Translations under genes and position numbers: made by a program | NCBI RefSeq assembly: GCF_000802225.1 | Contig: NZ_JTDI01000001.1 | Location: 744,001-808,000 of the forward strand | From: Novosphingobium malaysiense | Lineage (GTDB): Bacteria > Pseudomonadota > Alphaproteobacteria > Sphingomonadales > Sphingomonadaceae | Direction: 5' to 3' | Length of the DNA stretch: 64,000 nt | Notes under the pieces: model-generated | Seen by the model: only the letters and a program-made list of their open reading frames with translations | Database searches by the model: none | What the model was told of the DNA's origin: nothing | In this document: piece by piece, positions 52,889-61,274 of the stretch | Numbering within the stretch: the first letter of the stretch is position 1 | How the letters are laid out: the number at the start of each line of letters is the position of its first letter

Positions 52889-54652
52889 TCATCCAAGACC
52901 AGCCTCTGCTATAAACGGGGTCGGCGTGTTCTTCCAGTGAGACTGGTCAGACGCTACAACAAGAACTCGCTTGGCTCGCGTCAGGCCGACGTAGAATAGC
53001 CGCCGAGACTCATCATACGCCTCCTGCGTCGATGTCGAGAAATGCGGGATATTTCCATTGTTCATGCAGATCATTGCAACGCCCTCGAATTCGCGTCCTT
53101 TGGAGTTGTGCAGTGTGATCAGCTTGAGCGCATGCTGGGGGTTGGCGAATAGGCCCATCTCGGAAATCAGCAGGTTAGCGAGATCGACCTTGCTGGCCTG
53201 CATGTCAGACAGCATTTCTTCGGCGGAATCGATCAGCGGCTGTTTTGCGCTGTTCGGCAACCATTCCTCGTGCTCGAGATAGTCACCAGCCTCGCGGGCG
53301 ATAGCGCGCAGCCATGCGACACCGCCGGGATGCCGGCCGGCAAGTTCGCGAGCGAGATAGATAAGGCCGAGTGCCGCGCGACGCCCCTGATAACTAAACA
53401 TATCATAGCGCGAGTTCCCGGTAAGATCACTGATGAGCCGAAACAGTGCTCGCTCGACACCCGGGAGTCCGAGGTAATTGCCGGCCTCGGCGCAGGCCCC
53501 AAGTTGCTCCGCAAGTCCGGCAAGCAGACGGCGACGCTTATAGGGGCGCGCGCCCGGACCGAAGACCGGGACGTCGAATTCGCGGAGGGCGCGAGCAACG
53601 GGGATGAGATGCGTCCACCATGGTGCCAGGATCGCGGCCTTGCCAAGCGGGATGCCAGCATCCTGCAGGGCGGGCAAGAAATGGTCGGTGATGGCGTCGA
53701 TCGGCCGGCCGACATGGACGTAGTTCACTTGCGCCGCGAGCTGGGCTGCATCGCCCGCCGACTGCATCCCCGGCAGGGTCGGGATGAGTGTTGATGCAGT
53801 GCTGACTATTGCCGGCCCGCATCGGAAGTTGCCGGTCAGGGCCGTGTCGCGGTGCGCGTCGATCTGATCGCCGAACTGCTCGGCGAGTTCGGGGCGAGCG
53901 CCGGCGAAGCGCATGATCGACTGGTTCTGGTCACCGACGAGGAAGAAGCGGGTGTGGAGGAAATGCCGGAGCGCGCCGAAGATGGCGATCTGGATATCCG
54001 TGGTGTCCTGGAATTCGTCGATCAGCAGCCATGCAAAGCGGCTCGCGATGCCCCTTCCGACGAACGGGTGCTGTTGGAGAATCTTCCAAGAAAAATAGAG
54101 GATCATCGCGAAATCTAGATATCCATGGGCGCGGACCCGTTCCCAATAGAGCGCGGCGGATTCGTCCGTGACGATGCCGGTCTCGATACCCTGGCCGCAG
54201 GGTTCGCCGTTCACGTCAATGCGAAGCGCTTCATAGTTCTCGAACACCTGCCCGGCGGGCATGCGACCGAAGGCATCCTCGACCGCCGTCACGATCTGCT
54301 CGAACAGGCTGTTCTCGCGGGAGAGCACCTGAAACGACGCTGGCACCTCGGGAATCAGCCAGCTGTAGGGACGCAGGATGAATTGCAGGCAGAAAGCGTG
54401 GATCGTGGTGATTTCACAGTGGTCCGCGATTGCGTTGTTGCCGTAGGTGCGCAACCGGGCCTCGATCTCGTCGACCGCGGCGTTGGTATAGGTGATGCAG
54501 CCGATGAACTGGGGCGTTCCGACGACCTGATCGGCCAGCGTCAGTAGCTTGGCGAGAATGACCCGCGTCTTGCCACTGCCTGGGCAAGCCGTCAGCAGAA
54601 GATTGCCGTCATGTTCGACCGCCTCACGCTGTTCTGGTGTCAGCCGGATCAT
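52889..54652 (-). CDS. gajB: UvrD-like helicase, GajB-like
   Basis: A 587 aa superfamily 1 helicase. The start is the ATG at 54652, overlapping the stop of the OLD nuclease gene (ATGA). Motifs: Q-motif LTPEQREAVEH, motif I LLTACPGSGKTRVIL, motif Ia YTNAAVDEIEARL, motif II WLLIDEFQDTT, motif III LVGDQNQSIMRFAGA, motif V ITLHNSKGREFEGVAM, and motif VI RLFYVGLTRAKRVLVV. In Gabija, GajB binds a GajA tetramer and is activated by DNA ends or terminal structures. The coupling with a GajA-type gene supports that assignment. At 587 aa it is about 90 residues longer than the Bacillus cereus protein as I recall it. Confidence 0.85.
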   Translation of the reverse strand: MIRLTPEQREAVEHDGNLLLTACPGSGKTRVILAKLLTLADQVVGTPQFIGCITYTNAAVDEIEARLRTYGNNAIADHCEITTIHAFCLQFILRPYSWLIPEVPASFQVLSRENSLFEQIVTAVEDAFGRMPAGQVFENYEALRIDVNGEPCGQGIETGIVTDESAALYWERVRAHGYLDFAMILYFSWKILQQHPFVGRGIASRFAWLLIDEFQDTTDIQIAIFGALRHFLHTRFFLVGDQNQSIMRFAGARPELAEQFGDQIDAHRDTALTGNFRCGPAIVSTASTLIPTLPGMQSAGDAAQLAAQVNYVHVGRPIDAITDHFLPALQDAGIPLGKAAILAPWWTHLIPVARALREFDVPVFGPGARPYKRRRLLAGLAEQLGACAEAGNYLGLPGVERALFRLISDLTGNSRYDMFSYQGRRAALGLIYLARELAGRHPGGVAWLRAIAREAGDYLEHEEWLPNSAKQPLIDSAEEMLSDMQASKVDLANLLISEMGLFANPQHALKLITLHNSKGREFEGVAMICMNNGNIPHFSTSTQEAYDESRRLFYVGLTRAKRVLVVASDQSHWKNTPTPFIAEAGLG

Positions 54653-56454
54653 TCGGTGAGCCACTCATAGGCCTGCTCGATATAGGGCGGCAGATCGGAC
54701 GCGAGATTAGCGTAGCGCGCTGCTATCTGCGCGAAGCGCGCTTTGCCAAAGCGCTTGGCGGTATTGAGGGTGATACGGCCAAGTTCGACGCGCAGCGCCG
54801 TCTCTTCGGCGAGGCCCAGTCCCCCGAGCGTGAGCGTTGCGTGCCCATTCTCCATCTGCGCAAGGATCTGCGGCGCGCCGAGAGCTCGAACGGTCTCGAT
54901 CAACATCGGCAGGCGTCCGACCGATACCAGTTCGCGTTCAAAAGTAGTGGCGCCCGCGAATGTGGACACAAAGTCGCTTTCCAGTGCCACCAGATCGGGG
55001 GCGTCGGTTTCCGGATCGAAGTCCTCGGCGTCGGACGGCTTCATGTCAGCGTCGGCCACGATGGCGCATTTCTTCTCTAGCGAGCCGGCGCGGAACAGCT
55101 TGGCATAGACGTCGAAATGGACGCCATGAATCGCGATAACCGAGATGCCGAGCCGCTCAAGCTTCACGCCGTAAACCTGCTCGATCAGCGCCGGGATCAG
55201 GAACATCTCGGCTGGCCCTTCGACCAGCATGACTTTGCGGGCGTAGAGCAATGCGCTCTTGGTTGCATCGAGATAGCGTTCGAGATCGGCAATATCTGGC
55301 GTGGTCAGAGCCGCATTGAGCGCGAGATTGCCCGCAGCAATGGTCGCGTCCTCACGCTTGGTGAGTGATACAATGCTGCTTAGCGGAACCTGTGAAGTTA
55401 CCTGGGTACTGTGACTGGTCAGGATGGCCTGCACGCCGATCGCACGCAGGGCCGCGATCAGTGAGAATTGCAACTGGGGATGGAGATGCGCTTCAGGCTC
55501 CTCGATCAGGATCAACTGGCCGGCCGAGCGGTTTAACGCGATCCGCCGCTGGAGATATTCCATCAGGATTGCGATGTAGAGGATGTTGTTCATGCCAAGA
55601 CCGTTACGGCCGGGTTCGAACGAGGTGAGCGACAGGTCCGACAAAATGACCTTGAGGTTGCGAATGATCGCGCGGAAGGTTGCGGCGGATAGGCCGAGCG
55701 TGGCGTCCATCTCGAACGCGGGACCGGAGACCTCCTTGAACCGCGCATCGATTGCCCCTGCTATCTCGGCGATAGTCGCCGAGTTCGTGATTGCCTGATT
55801 GGCATGGTCGAGGATGGCAATCAGGGCATCCTGCTCGGCCGCATCGATCTCGAACGCCTCGATGAGCCGGATAAGCGGCGACTGGCGGGGATTGCGAAGG
55901 TCGTTCTCGACGTCGCGGAGTGCGGGCAGATGAACAAGAAGGTAGGATTGCAGGTCGGCGAAGCGCACGGACTCGCCGATGCCCTCGTCATTCCATGTAA
56001 TGTCTGTGAGGTCGATCGCAGGATCACCGCCACCGCGGATTTCCCAATAATAATCCTCGAGGGTCAGCGTCCCGGGTGCGATGTCGCCACTCGCAAGCTG
56101 CTCCCGTACAGCCGGGCGCGGGCGGAAGCGGTAGAATATGCGCGCACGATCCGCGGCGACCTTCCAGGTGCTGACCAGCGCCTCTTCGTTTACCCTGCCC
56201 TCGAACCCGGTCAGCTCGATGCCGATCAGAACCTGGCTTGGCTCGGCAATATCGATCGCGGAGTGAATGTCCTCGCGCTGAAGTGACCGGAAACTCGACG
56301 GCAACATATTGTCAAGACAGATCTGGATCGCGCGCAGGATCGCGGTCTTGCCGGTGTTGTTCTCACCGATAACGCAGCACAGATCATCAGCGACATTCAC
56401 GTCAAGTGACGCGAAGGTACGAAAGTTCCGAATTACGATCCGCGCTAACCGCAT
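54649..56454 (-). CDS. gajA: OLD-family ATPase-nuclease, GajA-like
   Basis: A 601 aa protein (ATG 56454; ATG 56457 and TTG 56466 are alternatives next to GGGGAAG). The ABC/SMC-like ATPase domain starts RIVIRNFRTFAS, with Walker A VIGENNTGKTAILRAI (about 32) and the D-loop segment ILIEEPEAHLHPQLQFSLI, then ILTSHSTQVTSQ. The Toprim nuclease domain has VMLVEGPAEMFLIPALIEQ (metal-binding Glu) and CAIVADADMKPSD (Asp-x-Asp). This is a class 2 OLD arrangement, ATPase then Toprim with a UvrD partner next door, as in Gabija GajA, which nicks phage DNA when nucleotides are depleted. A 13-bp palindrome lies 33-45 bases upstream. Confidence 0.87.
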   Translation of the reverse strand: MRLARIVIRNFRTFASLDVNVADDLCCVIGENNTGKTAILRAIQICLDNMLPSSFRSLQREDIHSAIDIAEPSQVLIGIELTGFEGRVNEEALVSTWKVAADRARIFYRFRPRPAVREQLASGDIAPGTLTLEDYYWEIRGGGDPAIDLTDITWNDEGIGESVRFADLQSYLLVHLPALRDVENDLRNPRQSPLIRLIEAFEIDAAEQDALIAILDHANQAITNSATIAEIAGAIDARFKEVSGPAFEMDATLGLSAATFRAIIRNLKVILSDLSLTSFEPGRNGLGMNNILYIAILMEYLQRRIALNRSAGQLILIEEPEAHLHPQLQFSLIAALRAIGVQAILTSHSTQVTSQVPLSSIVSLTKREDATIAAGNLALNAALTTPDIADLERYLDATKSALLYARKVMLVEGPAEMFLIPALIEQVYGVKLERLGISVIAIHGVHFDVYAKLFRAGSLEKKCAIVADADMKPSDAEDFDPETDAPDLVALESDFVSTFAGATTFERELVSVGRLPMLIETVRALGAPQILAQMENGHATLTLGGLGLAEETALRVELGRITLNTAKRFGKARFAQIAARYANLASDLPPYIEQAYEWLTE

Positions 56455-56486
56455 CATCTTCCCCAAACTATTCGGCGGCTAAGTGA

Positions 56487-56499
56487 CATAGAATCTATG
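56487..56499. promoter_or_regulatory. 13-bp palindrome upstream of gajA-like gene
   Basis: CATAGA-A-TCTATG is a perfect inverted repeat 33-45 bases before the GajA-like start, within a 108-base gap. It is the only sizeable gap inside the six-gene run and could be an operator for an internal promoter. Confidence 0.4.
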
Positions 56500-56574
56500 C
56501 GGTTGAATCACGAGCGACGCCAGAAACAAGGACGTACTTCGCTTTGCATCGACTCCGACTTCTTCATCGAACAA

Positions 56575-57456
56575 TCAAATCCAACCTCGGTTCGGCGCTG
56601 AACAGGAAACTGCCGCCAAAAGACCGTTTAGCCGAGGCTTCTGCGAAACTTGGCGCGCGATGTGATCACCGAAACGGCCATCAAGGGTAAGCGCGTAGTC
56701 GCCTGACCGAAACCGCAACTCCCCGGTCATATCTGCAAGTTTCTCGAAGATCGGACGAAACCCATTTCCATGACCGGTATCGCTGCCAAAACGTGAAACG
56801 CCTGCCTCAATCATCGCTTCAAGCGCCGCGCCTTCGTCGCCAAGCCCAGCGTGATCCGGATTCCGGGTGAGGCTGCGCAAGGCACCGATGCCGGCATCTG
56901 CAATGACGAATTCGAACCGCCCCGCCTCGGCGGAGAACAACGCGATCCCACTCCCGACCGCCTCCGAATGGTCAATGACATTCCCGATTAGCTCGCCCAT
57001 AGCTGCTACCAGCAGTGCGGCCTTCTCGAAGCCCGCGGTCAAGGCCGCCTTGTGCGCGTCGATCTTGAAGCTATTGAGGGTTTCTTCCTGCTCCAGACCC
57101 TCACCCGTAATCGAGCCGCGCCGACCATCCGGCGCGAGCCATTGGCGCGGCTTGGCAGCAAGCGCGGAGAGCAGCGGCTGGAGCGAACCTCGATCTAGCC
57201 AAGTGCGCTCCCCGAGCCTCTGGAGGTCAATGCCGACCTCGAGGTTGGCCAGCTCGACGGCAGGGCCGGCGGCTCGCGCTCTGAAGACTTTGTCATCGAG
57301 CCGCGGAACAATGCCCCGCTGAAAAGCGCGGCCCAAGCCGTCGACCACACTGTAGTCGAATGACGGAGCGAGCAGATCAGGCTGCAAGCTTAAGCTTTGG
57401 CAGCAAGGACCCGAACCATCGTTCGGAAATCCGGATATTCTCATCGAGCAGCGCAT
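56575..57456 (-). CDS. GHKL-type ATPase-like protein
   Basis: Up to 293 aa. The start is uncertain: ATG 57456 or 57444 would overlap the previous gene by about 70-80 bases, TTG 57387 by 11 bases, and GTG 57348 by none. Coding character is clear from PSFDYSVVDGLGRAF onward. The C-terminal half is a Bergerat-fold ATPase with the N box AAMGELIGNVIDHSE, G1 box VIADAGIGALRSL and G2 GHGNGFRPIF. No His-kinase DHp domain or membrane segment is present, so it is a soluble sensor or switch ATPase rather than a classical kinase. It lies in a coupled run with a STAS-like protein, its likely partner, and upstream of gajA. Confidence 0.75.
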   Translation of the reverse strand: MRCSMRISGFPNDGSGPCCQSLSLQPDLLAPSFDYSVVDGLGRAFQRGIVPRLDDKVFRARAAGPAVELANLEVGIDLQRLGERTWLDRGSLQPLLSALAAKPRQWLAPDGRRGSITGEGLEQEETLNSFKIDAHKAALTAGFEKAALLVAAMGELIGNVIDHSEAVGSGIALFSAEAGRFEFVIADAGIGALRSLTRNPDHAGLGDEGAALEAMIEAGVSRFGSDTGHGNGFRPIFEKLADMTGELRFRSGDYALTLDGRFGDHIARQVSQKPRLNGLLAAVSCSAPNRGWI

Positions 57457-58471
57457 CGACCGATTCGCCCGGCGCCGTCAGCCGCTTCTTCCAGCGCCGC
57501 TGCCCTTCTTGGTCGATCCAGGCTACTTCCCGGTGCTGGGCCTTCTCAAAAGGCGAGCTGTCGATGAGGCTGATATCGTAGAATTGCGAGAGCAGCCCGA
57601 CCACCTGCGGCCCACCGCGCAACACCAGCCCGAGTCGACGTCCGGCGGCTTGCGCAAGCTCGATCAGCCAGAGCGCATGCTGGCGCATGCGCTCTGGGTT
57701 CTTGGCGCCGGTCGTGAACTCATATGCGATGTGGGTGACTTCCGGATGCGCAGCGACATACTCCGACCACCGCGCGAAATCATTCCAGGTGCGGCCGTTC
57801 ACGTGGAGCGCGGCAGCCTGCCCTTCCGAGACTAGCTCGTGATAGGCTAGCACGATGCGGCGCATGGAGTGCATGTCGTCCCAGCGGGGACGGTCGACCA
57901 TGAGGCTGAAATTGGGAGTCGTCACCATGGCGATGCCAAGGCGACGAAAATTCGCGATCGCCTTGATCCGACCCGGAGCTGCCAGCCTCCACCAGCCTTC
58001 GACCTCATGATCCTGCGCGACGCCCGAGAGGATGATGTCGGCGCTCGGGTCGATTTTGTAGCTTTGGACGACACTGTCGCGTGTATCGAACCGGCAGTCG
58101 GCACCCCGATCGAAGAACCGATAGAGGGGGATAGCGACCGCCGGAGCCGCGATCGTGCTCGCCAGCGCGCTGCCATGAAACAGCAGCGGCAAGTAGGACG
58201 GGAGAGTGCAAGGCTCAAGCAAATCGGCATGCGGTGTTGGGAGATCGAGCCCGCCGACTTCACGGACGCGGTCGGCAAAGCGATGCGCCTTCGGGCAGAC
58301 GGCTTGGCAGCTGTCCGGATTACCGCAGCAATGATCGAGGCAGTTGAAGCCAGCCCCGTCGATCGTTTGGCCGCCACAGATGCCGAGATCAGGACAGTCA
58401 ATGCACCCCATGGACATCGAGGCGTCCGGCCGGCTCCAGAAACTGTTGAACGCTCGTTTTTGACGGGACAT
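57377..58471 (-). CDS. Cys-rich protein of unknown function (distantly DUF4417-like)
   Basis: 364 aa, ATG 58471 with AGAGG upstream. The N-terminus has a dense Cys cluster: CIDCPDLGICGG and, 11 residues later, NCLDHCCGNPDSCQAVC, eight Cys within about 36 residues (22-58). This suggests a zinc or iron-sulfur site. The rest looks like an alpha/beta barrel (GIAMVTTPNFSLMVDRPRWD, AALHVNGRTWNDFARW, LGLVLRGGPQVVGLL). The pattern TPNFSL with Asp and Pro following recalls DUF4417 phage/element proteins, from memory and weakly. No signal peptide. It is the third gene of the six-gene run, with only 12 bases to the upstream gene. Function unknown. Confidence 0.78.
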   Translation of the reverse strand: MSRQKRAFNSFWSRPDASMSMGCIDCPDLGICGGQTIDGAGFNCLDHCCGNPDSCQAVCPKAHRFADRVREVGGLDLPTPHADLLEPCTLPSYLPLLFHGSALASTIAAPAVAIPLYRFFDRGADCRFDTRDSVVQSYKIDPSADIILSGVAQDHEVEGWWRLAAPGRIKAIANFRRLGIAMVTTPNFSLMVDRPRWDDMHSMRRIVLAYHELVSEGQAAALHVNGRTWNDFARWSEYVAAHPEVTHIAYEFTTGAKNPERMRQHALWLIELAQAAGRRLGLVLRGGPQVVGLLSQFYDISLIDSSPFEKAQHREVAWIDQEGQRRWKKRLTAPGESVDALLDENIRISERWFGSLLPKLKLAA

Positions 58472-58483
58472 CGAATTTCGCCT

Positions 58484-58831
58484 CTAGCTGATGGTCACCT
58501 CGAACACGCCGCTGATCGGGTCGGCCGCGACGATGTCGGCACGTGCGATATTGCAGCCTTGCTCGACCGATTGGATCAGTGTCGGGCTGGGGCTAGCGAT
58601 CACCAGGACCGGCGAAATACCGCGCCGTCCGATCAGTCTGTCGCCTTCCATGCGCACCGCGACGGACTCTCCGATCTCGACCTGCGCATTGCCAAGCGCC
58701 TCAGCTTCGAAGCGGTTGGGAGCGCGATCCGGCGTCTTGGAGAACAAATCCGGCGTATTGGCATCCAGCGCTGCGTTATCCCAGCACTTCTCGAACGACT
58801 TCTTCGACTTCTCTTTGAAGTCAGTTCCCAT
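58484..58831 (-). CDS. small protein of unknown function
   Basis: 115 aa from the ATG at 58831, overlapping the end of the STAS-like gene by 11 bases. The charged N-terminus (KEKSKKSFEKCWDNAAL) is followed by a beta-rich globular part (VAVRMEGDRLIGRRGISPVLVI, IVAADPISGVFEVTI). No family is recognised. Conservation of the tight spacing with neighbours on both sides suggests it works in the same complex or pathway. Confidence 0.7.
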   Translation of the reverse strand: MGTDFKEKSKKSFEKCWDNAALDANTPDLFSKTPDRAPNRFEAEALGNAQVEIGESVAVRMEGDRLIGRRGISPVLVIASPSPTLIQSVEQGCNIARADIVAADPISGVFEVTIS

Positions 58832-59393
58832 CTTCGCCTCCCGCGAACATCGGTTTATAGATCTTGGCACGCCCATGCGATTGTTCGCATATCAACCCCA
58901 GACTCGACAATGATGCGAGTCGATTGTTCCAGGCGGTCGCCTTCACTTGGCTATTCTCGATTGACATCAACTTGTTCGCAGTCGTTTCGCCCACGCGATT
59001 GACCAAATCGAAGGTCAATTGCTGCATCGGATCGAGCTTGCCGATATGCCGGCAGCGCAGGACCGTGCCGTCTTCCCCGAGGATGCAGGCCATGAGGACG
59101 TCGCCCCGCGGATGGAGGAGCTCGACTAACTCGTCGACCACGTCCGAATTGGCGTTCGCCACGGCTGGGTAGAAGTTGGACTTGCGCCCCCGAACGAAGG
59201 TGCGAAACGCTAGGACGGATTCCCTGAGATAGCTGGCTGTGGCGACCTGTATCCGGTCGAAATTGAGAAACAGAGGCTCGGGTGCCTCCGTCTCCGCGGG
59301 CATTGCCTCGACCAGCTTCGCATAGAGCTGCCGTCCGCTCGGCGCTCCCGAAAGAATGGTCGTCCCAGTCAGATCCGCCACTTCAAGAATCAC
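58821..59393 (-). CDS. STAS-like domain plus winged-helix protein
   Basis: 190 aa. The N-terminal half looks like the STAS-like DUF4325 fold (LFLNFDRIQVATASYLRESV then a helix, and VANANSDVVDELVELL). The C-terminal 65 residues look like a winged helix (FDLVNRVGETTANKLM, AWNNRLASLSSLGLICEQ, GRAKIYKP). STAS-like proteins of this type often pair with Bergerat-fold ATPases, one of which is encoded two genes downstream. It is the first gene of the minus-strand run, so it may be both sensor partner and autoregulator. No phosphorylatable Ser is obvious at the usual place. Confidence 0.72.
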   Translation of the reverse strand: MILEVADLTGTTILSGAPSGRQLYAKLVEAMPAETEAPEPLFLNFDRIQVATASYLRESVLAFRTFVRGRKSNFYPAVANANSDVVDELVELLHPRGDVLMACILGEDGTVLRCRHIGKLDPMQQLTFDLVNRVGETTANKLMSIENSQVKATAWNNRLASLSSLGLICEQSHGRAKIYKPMFAGGEDGN

Positions 59394-59603
59394 AATCGTC
59401 TCTTCTCATCTAATCCACGTGAGATAGGTGATTCGCCGTCTGCAGTCAACCGGGTGTGCAATCCTCCGATGTCTTGACTGATCGTCTGACCGAAGTCGGG
59501 CTTGCCAGCAGCTGGATCGCCGGCGCCTGAGCGAACGTCTTGTTTTAGGCGTGAGATACAGGAAGCCGAATGGCCGAAATGAGGGCACATAGAGGCAATC
59601 ATT

Positions 59604-59673
59604 AATGAGAGGGGAGGGAGCTTTGCTCTTCCTGAACCGGGATAATTCCGTCTCGGCGATCAGGAGAACTCCC
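59604..59673 (+). promoter_or_regulatory. leader of ArdC-like gene
   Basis: GAGC-TTT-GCTC (59618-59628) follows a purine run GAGGGGAGG; CCTGA (59631-59635) can pair with TCAGG (59660-59664) inside the ribosome binding site CAGGAG. Confidence 0.45.
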
Positions 59674-60603
59674 ATGAACAAGTCCCGTCGCGCTGCATCG
59701 ACTTCGCCAGCCCAGCGCATCACCGCTGCCATCATCGAAAAACTCGAGGAAGGCACAAAGCCCTGGGTCAAGCCGTGGCGCGGTGTGCCTGTCTCGCGGC
59801 CCTTGCGCTCCTGCGGGACGCCCTATCGCGGCATGAACACCTTCTGGCTGTGGATGGTGGCCGATGGCTGTGGTTACGCCTCGCCTTACTGGATGACCTA
59901 CCGCCAGTGCCAGGCGCTTGGCGGACAAGTCCGCAAGGGCGAGAAATCGACCATCGCGATTTTCTACAAGAGCTATACCAAGGAGGTCGAGAACGCCGAA
60001 GGCGAAGCCGACACCGAGAACCGGCGCGTGCTCAAGGCCTATGCCGTGTTCAACGCGGACCAATGCGATGGCCTCCCCGCATTCTATCATCCCAAGTCGC
60101 TGGTTGCCGCGCTAGAGCCCGAAGGACGCGAAGACCGGCTCGATGCCTTCTTCGGTCAAGTGGGCGCAGACCTGCGCCATCATGGTGCCCAGGCCTACTA
60201 CGAACCGCTGCGCGACCGCGTCACGATGCCGCCTGCCGAACTGTTCGAAGCTTATGACCACTATTACGCGACGCTCGCGCACGAGCTGTCGCACTGGACG
60301 GGTCATTCTTCGCGGCTCGACCGCGATCTCAAGAATCGCTTCGGCAGCGACGCCTATGCTGCCGAGGAACTGATCGCCGAACTTTCCTCAGCCATTCTTG
60401 GGGCAGAACTGGGTCTTCCGGTCACCCACCTCGACCATCACGCCAGCTACATCGCGTCCTGGCTCAAGATCCTTAAATCGGACGAGCGCGCGATCCTGAC
60501 CGCTGCGGCCAAGGCCGAGGAAGCGGCCAGCCTGCTGCTCGAACTGGGCGGACACCAATCCAGCGAAAGCGATCCCGACATTGATCTCGCTGATGCAGCC
60601 TGA
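59674..60603 (+). CDS. ArdC-like antirestriction protein (ssDNA-binding plus zincin)
   Basis: 309 aa from the ATG at 59674 with CAGGAG upstream. The N-terminal ssDNA-binding DUF1738 domain has IIEKLEEGTKPWVKPW, PYRGMNTFWLW and GGQVRKGEKSTIAIFYK. The C-terminal metallopeptidase-like domain has the HExxH-type zinc motif LAHELSHWTGHS (about 203) and the distal Glu in AAEELIAELSSA. ArdC of plasmid pSa protects incoming single-stranded DNA from restriction during conjugation. It is divergent from the Gabija-type run, across a 280-base gap. Confidence 0.9.
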   Translation: MNKSRRAASTSPAQRITAAIIEKLEEGTKPWVKPWRGVPVSRPLRSCGTPYRGMNTFWLWMVADGCGYASPYWMTYRQCQALGGQVRKGEKSTIAIFYKSYTKEVENAEGEADTENRRVLKAYAVFNADQCDGLPAFYHPKSLVAALEPEGREDRLDAFFGQVGADLRHHGAQAYYEPLRDRVTMPPAELFEAYDHYYATLAHELSHWTGHSSRLDRDLKNRFGSDAYAAEELIAELSSAILGAELGLPVTHLDHHASYIASWLKILKSDERAILTAAAKAEEAASLLLELGGHQSSESDPDIDLADAA

Positions 60604-60614
60604 GGAGCCGTGAA

Positions 60615-61055
60615 ATGGGACGTTCCGTCAGCTATCCGACCGGCTCCGTGGTGGCCTTTCGTCTGCTTGATGACGGCGATGACGATGATGTCGATTGGGC
60701 CTACGAGTGCCTAGTCGACGAGATCATCGACACCACGAAGGCGGCCTTTCCTTCCTTCGAGCGCTTCGATGGATGGCGCGACCGCGAGGACCGTATCCTC
60801 CTACGCAACGCTTTCGCCGATTGCGGCATATCGACCTACTGTGGGCTCGCCGCGATCTGGCTCGCGGAGCGCGACGATGCCCGGTACTGGGAGGCCGATT
60901 TCTACAACCCACGAACGGCGAGAGCACGGCACTGGCTTGGCCAGGTCTCGGGTAGGTTCATCGACCTGTTTGGTGAGTTGCGTCTGGTCGGGCGGTTCTC
61001 AAATGGCGAAGCGATCTTCGAGCGCTCCCGATCCGCTTGTGCCACCGGATCCTGA
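60615..61055 (+). CDS. conserved-looking accessory protein, unknown
   Basis: 146 aa, ATG 60615 behind GAGGAG, 11 bases after the ArdC-like gene and surely cotranscribed. The acidic N-terminal stretch (LLDDGDDDDVDWAYE) is followed by helical and aromatic segments (FERFDGWRDREDRILLRNAF, AIWLAERDDARYWEADFYN). I do not recognise a family. Its position next to an antirestriction gene suggests a role in early DNA establishment. Confidence 0.75.
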   Translation: MGRSVSYPTGSVVAFRLLDDGDDDDVDWAYECLVDEIIDTTKAAFPSFERFDGWRDREDRILLRNAFADCGISTYCGLAAIWLAERDDARYWEADFYNPRTARARHWLGQVSGRFIDLFGELRLVGRFSNGEAIFERSRSACATGS

Positions 61056-61274
61056 TCCTGCCTCGTCCCTGTCCGCCGGGAGAGGCCCTTGGGCCGGTCA
61101 GGTCGAGCCGCAACCTGCGGCCCGTCGGCCCGTGTTGCCCGCGCCAGCCTAGGGCCGCGGGTTTCCCGCTGCGCGGTGCGTCACGCCCCTTCTACCGGCC
61201 CTGATCGGGCTCCGGCGGACAGGACCGAGGCAGTGGTGCCTCCTCTCCTTGTCCCCGCGATCAGGAGACACCCA
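61056..61274 (+). promoter_or_regulatory. leader of DUF2493 gene
   Basis: GGCCC-TT-GGGCC (61084-61095) lies near the 5' side. CCTGATCG (61200-61207) is a perfect 8-base complement of CGATCAGG (61258-61265), which covers the ribosome binding site. Confidence 0.5.

Noticed and set aside
52889..56454. Housekeeping RecF/UvrD repair proteins
   Set aside because: The ATPase has a C-terminal Toprim nuclease, which RecF lacks, and the coupled UvrD-like partner inside a mobile element fits Gabija better.
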